Shown: piece after piece, positions 1 to 9,830 of the stretch | Position numbering within the stretch: the stretch's first letter is position 1 | Layout: the number at the start of each line of letters is the position of its first letter | NCBI GenBank assembly: GCA_035626675.1 | Contig: DASPNH010000101.1 | Coordinates: 11,933-75,932 of the forward strand | From: DASPNH01 sp035626675 | Lineage (GTDB): Bacteria > Desulfobacterota > Binatia > UBA1149 > CAITLU01 | DNA length: 64,000 nt | Direction: 5' to 3' | The notes under the pieces: model-generated | What the model saw: only the letters and a program-made list of their open reading frames with translations | Told to the model about the DNA's origin: nothing | The model's database searches: none | Program-made: the position numbers and the translations under genes

Positions 1-1
1 G

Positions 2-1429
2 AAGGCCATCGAGGAAGCCTACAATTCCGGCGGCTCGGTCCAGGGGACCGTGGTCGGCCGCGTCAAGGGCGGCCTCAAGGTCGATGTCGGCGTATTCGCG
101 TTCCTGCCGGGCTCGCACGTGGACACGCGTCCCACCCGCAGCCTGGACCGCTACATCGGCGAGACCACCCAGTTCTCGATCCTGAAGTTCAATCGCGCCC
201 GCGGCAACGTGGTCGTCTCCCGCAAGGCCCTGCTCGAGAAGGAGCAGGAGGTCATGCGCGCCGAGACGCTCAAGGTTCTCGAAGAGGGCGTCATCCTGGA
301 AGGCACCGTCAAGAACGTCACCGACTACGGGGCTTTCGTCGACCTCGGTGGCATCGACGGCCTGCTGCACGTCACCGACATGAGCTGGGGACGCGTCAGC
401 CATCCTTCCAAGGTCGTCAAGCCCGGTGAAGTCATTCGCGTCGTCGTTCTCAAGTACGACGCCAACTCGCATCGCATCTCGCTCGGGCTCAAGCAGCTCA
501 GCGAGGATCCGTGGCTGACCGTTGCCGATCGCCTCTTCCCCGGAAGCCGCGTGCACGGAAAGGTCGTCAGCCTGACCGACTACGGCGCGTTCGTCGAGAT
601 CGAGGACGGCATCGAGGGCCTGGTGCACGTTTCGGAGATGAGCTGGACCAAGCGCGTCACGCATCCCTCGCAGGTGCTGGTGGTGGGTGACGAGGTCGAC
701 GTCGTCGTCCTCTCGCTCGACCCCGAGAATCGCCGGATCTCGCTCGGCCTCAAGCAGGTCACGCCCAATCCCTGGGAAATGCTGCCCATCGAGCATCCCG
801 TCGGAACGCGCGTCAAGGGCAAGGTCACCTCGGTCACCGACTTTGGCGTGTTCGTCAACGTCAAGGAAGGCATCGACGGCCTCGTCCACATCTCCGACAT
901 GCACTGGACCAAGAAGGTCCACCATCCCTCCGAGATGGTGAAAAAGGGCGACGAGCTGGAATGCGTCGTCCTGGGCATCGACATTCCCAACGAGCGTCTC
1001 TCGCTCGGCCTCAAGCAGCTGACCGAGGACCCGTGGCGCCGCATGAACGAGCGCTATCCGGTCGGCACGCGCATCCACGGCAAGGTCACCAACATCGCCG
1101 ACTTCGGCGTGTTCGTGGAGCTGGAGGAAGGCGTCGAGGGCCTGGTCCACGTTTCCCAGATCGGCCGGGAACGGGTCGAGAACCCGCGCGACCTCTTTCA
1201 GCCCAATCAGCAGATCGAGGCCGAGGTCACCCAGGTCGACATCCGCGAGCGGCGGATCTCGCTGTCCATCCGGTCCCTGCTGCAGTCGGCCGAGAAGGAA
1301 GAGATGCGCGCCTACATGTCATCGGAAGCCTCCGGAAGCGGTCGTGGGGGTAGCGTCACCTTGGGCGATATGATCCAAGAAAAGCTGGCGCGGCGCGGGA
1401 GTCGCGAGGAAACCGGCAAGGGAGAGTAG
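2..1429 (+). CDS. rpsA: 30S ribosomal protein S1, 5'-truncated by window edge
   Basis: S1 binds mRNA on the small ribosomal subunit and helps load it for initiation. The reading frame is open from base 2, so the N-terminus lies outside the window; the first GTG at 50 is internal. Five consecutive OB-fold S1 repeats are visible, with the typical 'YGAFVDL..GIDGLLHVTDMSW' and 'RISLGLKQL' signatures recurring about every 85 codons, followed by a short polar tail. A full-length S1 has six repeats, so roughly the first repeat is missing. The ihfB gene follows after 21 bp, the same order as in many proteobacteria. Confidence 0.97.
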   Translation, partial: KAIEEAYNSGGSVQGTVVGRVKGGLKVDVGVFAFLPGSHVDTRPTRSLDRYIGETTQFSILKFNRARGNVVVSRKALLEKEQEVMRAETLKVLEEGVILEGTVKNVTDYGAFVDLGGIDGLLHVTDMSWGRVSHPSKVVKPGEVIRVVVLKYDANSHRISLGLKQLSEDPWLTVADRLFPGSRVHGKVVSLTDYGAFVEIEDGIEGLVHVSEMSWTKRVTHPSQVLVVGDEVDVVVLSLDPENRRISLGLKQVTPNPWEMLPIEHPVGTRVKGKVTSVTDFGVFVNVKEGIDGLVHISDMHWTKKVHHPSEMVKKGDELECVVLGIDIPNERLSLGLKQLTEDPWRRMNERYPVGTRIHGKVTNIADFGVFVELEEGVEGLVHVSQIGRERVENPRDLFQPNQQIEAEVTQVDIRERRISLSIRSLLQSAEKEEMRAYMSSEASGSGRGGSVTLGDMIQEKLARRGSREETGKGE

Positions 1430-1450
1430 GCCGGCTGGAGGGACGATCAG

Positions 1451-1798
<348 letters not shown>

Positions 1799-1812
1799 TG
1801 CACTGAAGCCGG

Positions 1813-2310
1813 GTGAAAGTTCTTTGGGCGCCCTGGCGCCTGTCCTACATCGAGAAGGGTGACCTTCGCGCCGGCTGCATCTTTTGCGACAAGCCCAGGC
1901 TGCAATCGGCGCCGGAACGCCGCGCAGGCCTGGTGCTTTCCAGCGGAGAGCACACCAGCGTGCTCATGAACCTGTATCCCTATGCCAACGCGCATCTGAT
2001 GGTCGCGCCGCGCGGCCACACCGCCGATTTCGCCTCGCTCGACCATGCTACCGCGGCCGCGGTACACGCAGACCTTCAGCGGTGCGTGCGCGTCCTCACC
2101 CGCGCCTTTTCGCCCGCAGGCTTCAACATCGGGATGAACCTGGGCCGCTGCGGCGGGGCAGGAATCGCCGATCATCTCCATTGGCACATCGTTCCGCGCT
2201 GGGAAGGCGATACGAATTTCATGCCCATGCTCGCTGACACGCGCGTGATACCGCAACATCTGGAAGATACCTACGAGCGCCTGCTGCCGCTCTTTACGGA
2301 GGAAGCATGA
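1813..2310 (+). CDS. HIT-family nucleotide hydrolase/transferase
   Basis: The 165-residue protein belongs to the histidine-triad superfamily, which hydrolyses or transfers nucleotidyl groups (AP4A, AMP-lysine and similar). The diagnostic triad 'HLHWHIVPRW' is near residue 120. 'GCIFC' near residue 20 is the N-terminal element seen in the AP4A-phosphorylase-like branch, and 'NIGMNLG' precedes the triad. It begins with GTG 14 bp after ihfB and its stop overlaps the next ATG by 4 bp (ATGA), so it sits inside the rpsA-ihfB-lapA group. The substrate is not predictable from sequence. Confidence 0.88.
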   Translation: MKVLWAPWRLSYIEKGDLRAGCIFCDKPRLQSAPERRAGLVLSSGEHTSVLMNLYPYANAHLMVAPRGHTADFASLDHATAAAVHADLQRCVRVLTRAFSPAGFNIGMNLGRCGGAGIADHLHWHIVPRWEGDTNFMPMLADTRVIPQHLEDTYERLLPLFTEEA

Positions 2311-2834
2311 GAATCCTGCGCACCATCCTGTTGCTCATCCTCATCGTGGCCGGCATCGCGCTGGCCAGCGTCAACATGACGCCGGTCAAGTTCTTCTACC
2401 TGCCGCCGTTCCAGTTCATGCCGCGTCCCGAGGGCGCCTCCATGGACATCCCGCTGGCGCTGCTGCTGCTGGCCTCGCTCGTGCTCGGCGCGCTCATCGC
2501 CGGCACCGGCACCTTCGTCGAGCACGCGCGGCTGCGATTCGCGGTGCGCCGTCAGGCCAAGGTCAACGGCAAGCTGCGAGGCGACGTGGAGCGGCTGACC
2601 AGCGAGCTCGAGCAGGCGCGGTCGGCCGCAGAAGCGCGTCAGGTCGAGCTCGCCGCGGCCCAGACCCGCGCCGAACGCGCCGAGGACGAGGTCACCAAGG
2701 CGCAGCTCGAGGCGGCGCGACATCGCGCGCGAGCGGACGAGCTGGCAGCGGCGGCTGCCGACGCGGCCACTGCCGCCGAAACCAATGCCGATGACGAGCT
2801 TCCCGCGTTGCCGGGCGTGACGCCGGCGCAATAA
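2307..2834 (+). CDS. LapA-like (DUF1049) inner-membrane protein
   Basis: A membrane protein with two hydrophobic segments (about residues 5-22 and 45-65) separated by the 'NMTPVKFFYLPPF' stretch typical of LapA/DUF1049 proteins, followed by a long Glu/Ala/Arg-rich coiled coil to residue ~165. In E. coli LapA follows ihfB and works with LapB in control of LPS synthesis; the same neighbourhood here supports the assignment. LapB is not present in the window. It overlaps the HIT gene by 4 bp. Confidence 0.75.
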   Translation: MRILRTILLLILIVAGIALASVNMTPVKFFYLPPFQFMPRPEGASMDIPLALLLLASLVLGALIAGTGTFVEHARLRFAVRRQAKVNGKLRGDVERLTSELEQARSAAEARQVELAAAQTRAERAEDEVTKAQLEAARHRARADELAAAAADAATAAETNADDELPALPGVTPAQ

Positions 2835-2910
2835 TTGGCGCCGCACCTGTTCGGGATAGGCAAACTGGCGCTTTGCCGGTAGCCGGTTCCGCACCTATAG
2901 TGCGCGTTCG

Positions 2911-4317
2911 ATGACCCGTCCCGCCACTCTCGCCGAGCTCCAGGCCAGCGGCTACCGCGCCCGCAGCGTCCGCGACGAGATGCGCGAGAACCTCCTGGCG
3001 GTCCTGACAGGCGAGGAGGGCGGCCGCTCGGTCTTTTCCGGCATCATCGGCTACGACGAGACGGTCATTCCCGAGATCGAGAACGCGGTGCTTTCGGGCC
3101 ACCACATCGTCCTTCTCGGTGAGCGCGGCCAGGCCAAGACGCGGCTGATCCGCGCGCTCATGAACCTGCTCGACGAGGCCGTGCCGGCGGTGGCCGGCTG
3201 CGAGATCCACGACGATCCGTTGGCGCCGGTGTGCGCGGCCTGCCGCCGCCGCGTTCCTGCCGAGGGCGGCGACCTGCCCATCGTCTGGATCGGTCGCGAT
3301 GCGCGCTACGGCGAGAAGCTGGCCACCCCGGACGTCACCATTGCCGACCTGATCGGCGAGATCGACCCGGTCAAGATCGCCGAAGGCCGCTACCTCTCCG
3401 ACGAGGAGGCCATCCATTTCGGCATCGTCGCGCGCACGCATCGCGGCATCTTCGCCATCAACGAGCTGCCCGACCTTACCGAGAAGGTGCAGGTCGGCCT
3501 GTTCAATCTGATGGAAGAGCGCGACCTGCAGATCAAGGGACACAAGATGCGGCTGCCGCTCGACGTCGTCGTGGTGGCCACCGCCAATCCCGAGGATTAC
3601 ACGAGCCGCGGCCGCATCGTCACGCCGCTCAAGGACCGCTTCGACGTCCAGATCCGCACGCATTATCCGCGCACCATCGAGCAGGAGATCGCGATCATGG
3701 AGCAGGAAGTGTCGTGCGCCGATCGCAGCGGCCGGCCCGTGCGCGTTCCCGACTTCATGAAGGAAGTGGTCGCACGCACGACGATGGAGGCACGCAAGGC
3801 CCCGGAGGTGAACCAGTCCTCGGGCGTCAGCGTGCGCGTCAGCATCAACAACTACGAGACGATCCTGGCCAACGCCGAGAAGCGCGCCGTGCGCTGCGGC
3901 GAGAGCGAGATCGTGCCGCGCATCAGCGACCTGCACGCGCTGTTCGCCTCCACCAACGGCAAGCTCGAGCTCGAGTACGGCCTGGACGCCGCCAAGGAGG
4001 CGGCAGTGGTCGACCGCCTGCTGTCGGTGGCGGTCAAGCACGTCTTCGATTCGCGCCTGAGCCTGGCCCAGCTCCAGCCCATCCTCGAGTACATGGGGCA
4101 GGGATGGGGCGTGGCCGTCTCCGACACCATGCCTGCATCGGACTACCTCGAAGGCCTGGCTTCGATTCCGGGGCTGCGCGAGGTGATCGAGCATCTCGGC
4201 CCGGCCGAGAGCCCGGGCCTGACCGCATCCGCCATCGAGTTCGTCTTCGAGGGCCTGCATCTTCTCAAGAAGCTCAATCGGGAGCGCCAGGGAGGGCGCC
4301 TCTCCTACGCAGCCTGA
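2911..4317 (+). CDS. ChlI/MoxR-type AAA+ ATPase
   Basis: A 468-residue AAA+ ATPase of the magnesium-chelatase ChlI/MoxR type. The Walker A is 'GERGQAKT' at residues 70-77, and the central region carries 'GIFAINELPDL' (Walker B-like) and 'VVATANPEDYTSRGRIVTPLKDRFD' pieces (sensor 1 and arginine-finger region). An insertion after the Walker A helix contains Cys 97, 108 and 111 (Cx10CxxC), which could bind a metal. The partner VWA gene starts 27 bp later. No chlorophyll or cobalamin genes are nearby, so I infer a general MoxR-VWA chaperone-like role rather than a chelatase. Confidence 0.85.
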   Translation: MTRPATLAELQASGYRARSVRDEMRENLLAVLTGEEGGRSVFSGIIGYDETVIPEIENAVLSGHHIVLLGERGQAKTRLIRALMNLLDEAVPAVAGCEIHDDPLAPVCAACRRRVPAEGGDLPIVWIGRDARYGEKLATPDVTIADLIGEIDPVKIAEGRYLSDEEAIHFGIVARTHRGIFAINELPDLTEKVQVGLFNLMEERDLQIKGHKMRLPLDVVVVATANPEDYTSRGRIVTPLKDRFDVQIRTHYPRTIEQEIAIMEQEVSCADRSGRPVRVPDFMKEVVARTTMEARKAPEVNQSSGVSVRVSINNYETILANAEKRAVRCGESEIVPRISDLHALFASTNGKLELEYGLDAAKEAAVVDRLLSVAVKHVFDSRLSLAQLQPILEYMGQGWGVAVSDTMPASDYLEGLASIPGLREVIEHLGPAESPGLTASAIEFVFEGLHLLKKLNRERQGGRLSYAA

Positions 4318-4344
4318 CGCGATGATCGCTTCGCAACAGCAGGT

Positions 4345-5937
4345 TTGAGCGTGCGCCTACGCTACACAGTCTGGGACGGAACCCAGACCGTCCGCCTCGA
4401 TCCCGATACCGTCTTCGAGCGCCTGGCCGAGCATCTCGGCTCCAGCGACGACGTCGGCGAAGCGCTCGACCGTCTGCTTCGCGAAGGCATGGCGGGCGAG
4501 GAATTCGAGGTCGTCGGCATCGACGAGCTGGCCGAGAAGGTTCGCGAGGCCATCGAGGAGTTTCACAACAAGTACAACCTGGAGCGGTCGCTCGAGCAGC
4601 CCTGGGGCGAGCTCGACGAGGTCACCGGCATGGAGCAGGAGGCCACCGAGCGGATGCCTCCGGGCGAGAAGAGGCGCCGCCGCCAGGAGGACATGGAGGG
4701 GCTCTCGCGGATCCTCGAAGAGGCCCTGCTGCAGATGTCGCGCTGGCCGTTCGACGACGAGGATGCGCGCTCGGCTTTCGAGCAGCTCTCCGATCGCGGT
4801 GACGACATCCGCAAGGTCGAGCGTTTCCAGCGCCGCTACCGCGATCAGTTCCACGGCCCCGACAGTCTCGACTTCGAGCAGACCCTGGAGATGCTCGACG
4901 TCTACGAGCGGCTGCGCGAGCTCGAGCGCGCGCTTCGCGAGCGTGACTTCGAGAACGTCGACCCCGCTTCGGTGCGCGAGTTGCTGGGGCAGGAGATGGC
5001 CGAGCAGATCGCGCGGCTGCAGCAGCTGGCGCGGGCGCTGACCGACGCAGGCTATGTGGTCAGCAAGGGAGGACGCTACGTCCTGTCGCCCAAGGGCGCA
5101 CGCCGACTGGGACAGATCGCACTGCGCGAGATCCTGCACGATCTGCTCGCGGATGCCTCGGGCCGTCACGACACGCGCAGGCGCGGTGCCAGCGACATGC
5201 ACACCGAGGACGCCAAGCCCTACGAGTTCGGCGACCCGTTCGTGCTCGACGTTGCCGCCACCGTTCGCTCCGCACTGACGCGCGCGTCGGGCACGCCCGT
5301 GTCGATCCGGGCCGCCGACCTGCACGTCAAGGAGAGCCACCGCACCACGCGCACCGCCACCGTGCTGCTCCTGGACATGAGCTGGTCGATGAGCTGGGAG
5401 GGACGCTTCGCCGCCGCCAAGAAGGTCGCGCTGGCGATGGAGACGCTGATGCGCACGCGTTTCCCGCGTGACTATTTCGGTCTGGTCGGGTTCTACACGC
5501 GCGCCGTCGAGCTGCGTCCATCCGATCTTGCCGAGGTCACCTGGAACATGGGCGACCCCTTCACCAACCTGCAGGACGGTCTTCGCCTGGGTGCCGAGCT
5601 GCTCTCGCGCCACCCGGCGGCCAGTCAGCAGATGATCGTCATCACCGACGGCCAGCCCACCGCCTATTTCCACGAGGGCCGTCTGTTCTGCGAATGGCCG
5701 ATGAGCATCGGCGGCCTGTCCACGCGGGCGACGGTGGAGACGCTCAAGGAGGTCGAGCGCGTCACGCGGCGCGGCGTGCGCATCAACACCTTCATGCTGG
5801 ACGACAGCCCGCCGCTGCGCTCTTTCGTGCAGCGCATGACCGCCATCAACAAGGGCCGTGCCTTCTACACCACGCCCGATCAGCTCGGGCGCTTCGTCCT
5901 GGTCGACTACGTGGCCAAGCGGCGCAAGATCGTATGA
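4345..5937 (+). CDS. VWA-domain protein, partner of the upstream AAA+ ATPase
   Basis: A 530-residue protein with an acidic, Arg/Glu-rich helical N-terminal half and a C-terminal von Willebrand A domain. The MIDAS motif DxSxS is 'DMSWS' near residue 344, and 'ITDGQPT' near residue 434 supplies further metal ligands. Such proteins are the VWA partners of MoxR/ChlI ATPases. The start is TTG at 4345 or GTG at 4351; neither has a strong Shine-Dalgarno. The stop overlaps the mutS ATG by 4 bp-type coupling (ATGA), so the ATPase, VWA and mutS genes may be one transcript. Confidence 0.85.
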   Translation: MSVRLRYTVWDGTQTVRLDPDTVFERLAEHLGSSDDVGEALDRLLREGMAGEEFEVVGIDELAEKVREAIEEFHNKYNLERSLEQPWGELDEVTGMEQEATERMPPGEKRRRRQEDMEGLSRILEEALLQMSRWPFDDEDARSAFEQLSDRGDDIRKVERFQRRYRDQFHGPDSLDFEQTLEMLDVYERLRELERALRERDFENVDPASVRELLGQEMAEQIARLQQLARALTDAGYVVSKGGRYVLSPKGARRLGQIALREILHDLLADASGRHDTRRRGASDMHTEDAKPYEFGDPFVLDVAATVRSALTRASGTPVSIRAADLHVKESHRTTRTATVLLLDMSWSMSWEGRFAAAKKVALAMETLMRTRFPRDYFGLVGFYTRAVELRPSDLAEVTWNMGDPFTNLQDGLRLGAELLSRHPAASQQMIVITDGQPTAYFHEGRLFCEWPMSIGGLSTRATVETLKEVERVTRRGVRINTFMLDDSPPLRSFVQRMTAINKGRAFYTTPDQLGRFVLVDYVAKRRKIV

Positions 5938-8618
5938 CGACGGCCGCGCGGGGAAGCGAGACGCAGACCACGACGGGCAGGGCGCTGTGGCAGGGCAAGC
6001 TGACGCCCGCCATGCAGCAGTACCTGGAGGTCAAGTCTCGTCACGAGGATTCGCTCGTGTTCTTTCGCATGGGCGACTTCTACGAGATGTTCTTCGAAGA
6101 CGCCGAGCAGGCAGCCGAGCTCCTGGACCTGACGCTGACCTCGCGCAATCGCAACGACGAGCATCCCATCCCGATGTGTGGCGTGCCGTATCATTCTGTG
6201 CGTCCCTACGTCGCGCGCCTGCTGGAGGCCGGTCGCAAGGTCGCGATCTGCGAGCAGCTCGATCCGCCCGAGAAAGGTGCGCTGGTGCGCCGCGAGGTCA
6301 CGCGCATCATCTCGCCGGGCACCAACCTGGACGAGGAGAGCCTGGCGCCCGAGCGCGCCAACTTCCTTGCCGCCGTGGTTGCAGTTGCGGGTGGCGGTCA
6401 TGGCATCGCCATCACCGACTTCTCCACGGGCGAGGTTCGCACGACCGAGGTCGCATCCTTCCAGGCGCTGGCAGAAGAGCTGGCCGCTGCCGCACCAAGC
6501 GAAGTCGTCCTGCGCCAGGGCGAGTCGCAGGCGCTGGTCGATCAGCTGCGCGCGGCCTTGCCGGGATGCCTGGTCGGCTCGACGCGGGAGACCGGTAGCG
6601 ACGCGGTCGGCGCATCGCGCCGCGAGGGCACAGGGGCGTCACGCGACGAAGGCGCCGGCGGATCGCGCGAGGATGCCGCTGCGCGCCAGGTCACCGGTGC
6701 GACAGACGCCGCGCAGGCTGCCTGCGACCTGCTGCGCGCCTACGTGGCTGCCACACAGGGCGGAAACGTCTCGCATCTTCGCGAGCCGGTGCAGTACGAC
6801 GCCTCCGCCTTTCTGCATCTGGATGCGGCCACGCGTCGCAATCTGGAGATCCTCGAGTCCTACGACGGCAGCAGGGCCAATGCGCTCGTGGCAGTGCTGG
6901 ACCGCTGCGCCACCGGCATGGGCAAGCGCGCACTGCGCGGCTACCTGGTGCGTCCGCTGGCCGACCTGTCCGCCATCGGCGCGCGCCTGTCGGTGGTCGA
7001 GGCCCTGGTCGAGGACTATTCGCTGCGCGCCGATCTTCGCGAGTCGCTGCGTCGGATCGGCGATCTGGAGCGCCTGCTCGGCCGCATCGGCGCCGGCACC
7101 TCGGGGCCGCGCGACGTCGCTCGTCTGGCCGATGCGCTCGCGCTCGTCGATCTGCTGCGCACGCGCCTTGCCGGCGCGCAGCGTGCCGATGTCCTGGCGG
7201 CTGTCGCGAGGGACCTGGATGCGCTGCCGGCTCTTGCCGAGCGCATTCGCACGACGCTGGTGGACGAGCCGGCGGCGATGGTGGGCAAGGGCGAGGTGAT
7301 TCGCAGCGGCCACCACGAAGAGGTCGACCGTCTGCGCTCGATCAGCCGCGACGGCAAGGGATGGATCGTCGCGTTCGAAGCCGAAGAGCGTGCGCGCACC
7401 GGAATCGGCTCGCTCAAGGTCGGCTTCAACAAGGTGTTCGGCTACTACATCGAGATCACGCGGGCCAACCAGCACCTGGCGCCCGTCTCGTACACACGCA
7501 AGCAGACGGTGGCCAACGCCGAGCGCTACATCACGCCCGAGCTCAAGGCGCGCGAGAACGAAGTGCTCGGTGCGGAGGAGCGTCTTGCGGCGCTGGAAAC
7601 GCATCTTCTACGCGAGCTCGTCTGCGAGATCGCGCCGCTGCAGCCGAGCCTCGGTCGCACCGCCGCCGCGCTGGCCGCGCTCGATGCGCTGGCCGGGCTT
7701 GCCGAGGTCGCGCATCAGCGCGGATACGTGCGTCCACAAATGTGCGAGAGCGGCGACCTCGAGATCGTCGGCGGCCGCCACCCCGTCGTCGAGGCACGAC
7801 TCGGCGGCACCTTCGTCCCCAACGACTGCCGGCTCGGAATGGATTCGCGCCTGCTGATGGTCATCACCGGACCGAACATGGCCGGCAAGTCGACCTACCT
7901 GCGGCAGGTGGCGCTCATCGCGCTGCTGGCGCACTGCGGCTCTTTCGTCCCTGCCACCGCCGCGCGCGTGCCGCTGGTCGACCGGATCTTCACGCGCATC
8001 GGGGCCAGCGACAATCTCGCCGCCGGTCAGTCCACCTTCATGGTCGAGATGAGCGAGACCGCCGCCATCCTGCGCGACATGACCGAGCGCAGCCTGGTCG
8101 TGCTCGACGAGATCGGACGCGGCACCTCGACCTTCGACGGGATCTCGATTGCCTGGGCGGTGGCCGAGGCCATGGGCAAGGCCAGGGCCAAGACGCTCTT
8201 CGCCACGCACTATCACGAGCTGGCGGCCCTGGAAGCCGAGCACGATCACGTCCAGAACTTCTCGGTGGCGGTGCGGCGCTACAAGGGCGGGGTGATTTTC
8301 CTGTACCGCATCGTTCCGGGGCCGACCAGTGGCAGCTTCGGCATCGAGGTGGCGCGCCTTGCCGGCGTTCCCGACCCCGTCATCGAAAAGGCCCGTTCAA
8401 TTTTGGCCAGGTTCGAGAGCGGTCACGGTATCGGCGGGACAACCGCCAGCCAGCTCAGTCTTTTCTCCTCGGCGCGCGCGGCCAGCCGCAGCGCTGCTGC
8501 CGAAGCCGGCGAGGCTTTCGCCGCGCGTGTCGCCGCCATCGATGCCGATGCGCTGACGCCGCTGGAAGCGCTCAACCTGCTCGCACGCCTTGTGGAGGAG
8601 GCGAAGGCGGCGCAATAA
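5934..8618 (+). CDS. mutS: DNA mismatch repair protein MutS
   Basis: The 894-residue protein recognises mismatches and small loops and recruits MutL. The mismatch-recognition 'FFRMGDFYEMF' (the FxE wedge motif) is near residue 42, the clamp and core domains follow, and the ATPase has Walker A 'GPNMAGKST' near residue 645 and 'VVLDEIGRGTSTFDG'. The start at 5934 overlaps the VWA stop; the frame is open further upstream but that part is a shadow of the VWA gene. A low-complexity stretch of short imperfect octapeptides (GASRREGT, GASRDEGA, GGSREDAA; around 6618-6690) is inserted in the connector region and is not a conserved MutS feature. Confidence 0.97.
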   Translation: MTTAARGSETQTTTGRALWQGKLTPAMQQYLEVKSRHEDSLVFFRMGDFYEMFFEDAEQAAELLDLTLTSRNRNDEHPIPMCGVPYHSVRPYVARLLEAGRKVAICEQLDPPEKGALVRREVTRIISPGTNLDEESLAPERANFLAAVVAVAGGGHGIAITDFSTGEVRTTEVASFQALAEELAAAAPSEVVLRQGESQALVDQLRAALPGCLVGSTRETGSDAVGASRREGTGASRDEGAGGSREDAAARQVTGATDAAQAACDLLRAYVAATQGGNVSHLREPVQYDASAFLHLDAATRRNLEILESYDGSRANALVAVLDRCATGMGKRALRGYLVRPLADLSAIGARLSVVEALVEDYSLRADLRESLRRIGDLERLLGRIGAGTSGPRDVARLADALALVDLLRTRLAGAQRADVLAAVARDLDALPALAERIRTTLVDEPAAMVGKGEVIRSGHHEEVDRLRSISRDGKGWIVAFEAEERARTGIGSLKVGFNKVFGYYIEITRANQHLAPVSYTRKQTVANAERYITPELKARENEVLGAEERLAALETHLLRELVCEIAPLQPSLGRTAAALAALDALAGLAEVAHQRGYVRPQMCESGDLEIVGGRHPVVEARLGGTFVPNDCRLGMDSRLLMVITGPNMAGKSTYLRQVALIALLAHCGSFVPATAARVPLVDRIFTRIGASDNLAAGQSTFMVEMSETAAILRDMTERSLVVLDEIGRGTSTFDGISIAWAVAEAMGKARAKTLFATHYHELAALEAEHDHVQNFSVAVRRYKGGVIFLYRIVPGPTSGSFGIEVARLAGVPDPVIEKARSILARFESGHGIGGTTASQLSLFSSARAASRSAAAEAGEAFAARVAAIDADALTPLEALNLLARLVEEAKAAQ

Positions 8619-8630
8619 TCGCACGCTGCA

Positions 8631-9818
8631 GTGGAGGTGGAGGTGCGGCGGCGTTTTCTGTCTTCGCTCCCGGCCTTCGCATCAGGGAGCTTCCTTTCGA
8701 TCCTGCTCTCGTTCGGCTCGAGCGACGCGGCCGTAGTCCGTTCGATCTCGGCCTCGAGCTCGCCTGGCCTCACACGAATCATCGTGGCCTGTGACGGCGC
8801 CGCCAGCTATCGCAGCGGGCCAGGGGAGGGCAGCTACGTCGTCGAGATCGCGGGCGCGCAGCTCGGACGCGATGCGCCTCGCCTTCTGCCGGTGGCCGAT
8901 GCTCTCGTGCACGGCGTGGCCGTGGTCGCCTCGCCGGAATCTGACGGCGTGCGGCTGCACGTCCATCTGGCCGACGCTTCGCGCTCTCATGTCGACGTGG
9001 ACGAGGGAAGCGGCGAGCTGACGATCCGGGTCGCGCGCAGCGGCTCGCCAAGTGCCGAGGCGCAGCCGCCTTCTCCTGCGCACCGATCATCCTCCACGGC
9101 CGACACGGAACACGCCTCCGCCGCTCGCGATCCTTCCGCCGCGCGCACTCGCATCGCCGCGCGGCCGCTGATCGTCATCGACCCCGGGCATGGCGGCAAG
9201 GATCCGGGCGCCAAGGTCTGGGCAGGCGAGTTCGAGAAGGACATCGTGCTCGCCATCGCCACCGCAGTGGCCGATCGCCTGCGACGGCGCCTGGACGTCG
9301 ACGTGGTGATGACACGCACCAGCGACGTCTTCGTCAGCCTCCAGGACCGGCGCGCCATGGTGCGCCAATGGAACGCCGACCTGTTCGTGTCCATCCACGC
9401 CAACGCCAGCGGCAACCAGGGCGCCTCGGGAGTCGAGACCTACTACGCACGCGAAGCGAGCATAGGGGGCAGTCATCGTTTGTCGCGAGCGAGAAACGGC
9501 GCCGGCGCCTTCGGCAGAAAAACGGCCAGTCTCGAGCGAAACGGCGCCAGTCCCCGCCTGGCCAAGAGCATTCAGAGGGAATTGGTGCGACATCTGGGGA
9601 TGCGCTACAAGGCCGTGCGCGACCTCGGCGTCAAGGAGGGACGATTCTTCGTCCTGAAGGACAACGAGGTCCCCAGCGTCCTCGTCGAGGCAGCGTTCCT
9701 GACACATCGTGAAGAAGGTCTGCGCATCCGATCCGAAAGCTACCGCGACATGGCCGCCGAAGGCATCGTCGGCGGCATCGCCGAGTATCTCTCGGCGAGC
9801 GCGGCCTCACCGCTCTGA
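8631..9818 (+). CDS. N-acetylmuramoyl-L-alanine amidase (AmiC type)
   Basis: A periplasmic cell-wall amidase that cuts the bond between N-acetylmuramic acid and the stem peptide during daughter-cell separation. It has an N-terminal 'RRRFLSSL' followed by a hydrophobic stretch, which looks like a Tat-type signal; an AMIN-like beta domain at about residues 35-125; a Ser/Ala linker; and an Amidase_3 domain starting 'IVIDPGHGGKDPGA' with zinc ligands in that motif, 'ADLFVSIHANA' and the 'VLVEAAFLTH' glutamate. The start is one of three closely spaced GTG codons at 8631, 8637 and 8643. It lies between mutS and glnD on the same strand. Confidence 0.92.
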   Translation: MEVEVRRRFLSSLPAFASGSFLSILLSFGSSDAAVVRSISASSSPGLTRIIVACDGAASYRSGPGEGSYVVEIAGAQLGRDAPRLLPVADALVHGVAVVASPESDGVRLHVHLADASRSHVDVDEGSGELTIRVARSGSPSAEAQPPSPAHRSSSTADTEHASAARDPSAARTRIAARPLIVIDPGHGGKDPGAKVWAGEFEKDIVLAIATAVADRLRRRLDVDVVMTRTSDVFVSLQDRRAMVRQWNADLFVSIHANASGNQGASGVETYYAREASIGGSHRLSRARNGAGAFGRKTASLERNGASPRLAKSIQRELVRHLGMRYKAVRDLGVKEGRFFVLKDNEVPSVLVEAAFLTHREEGLRIRSESYRDMAAEGIVGGIAEYLSASAASPL

Positions 9819-9830
9819 GGCAGCCAGCTG

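Noticed and set aside
2692..4260. Long minus-strand open frame (522 codons) opposite the AAA+ ATPase gene
   Set aside because: High GC leaves stop-poor antisense frames. The translation is low-complexity His/Ala/Arg/Asp and matches nothing, while the + strand gene has clear AAA+ motifs. The same applies to antisense frames at 11076-13571 and 20715-23753.
2911..5937. Magnesium or cobalt chelatase for tetrapyrrole synthesis
   Set aside because: No ChlH/CobN large subunit or pathway gene is near. The MoxR-VWA pair is the more general explanation.
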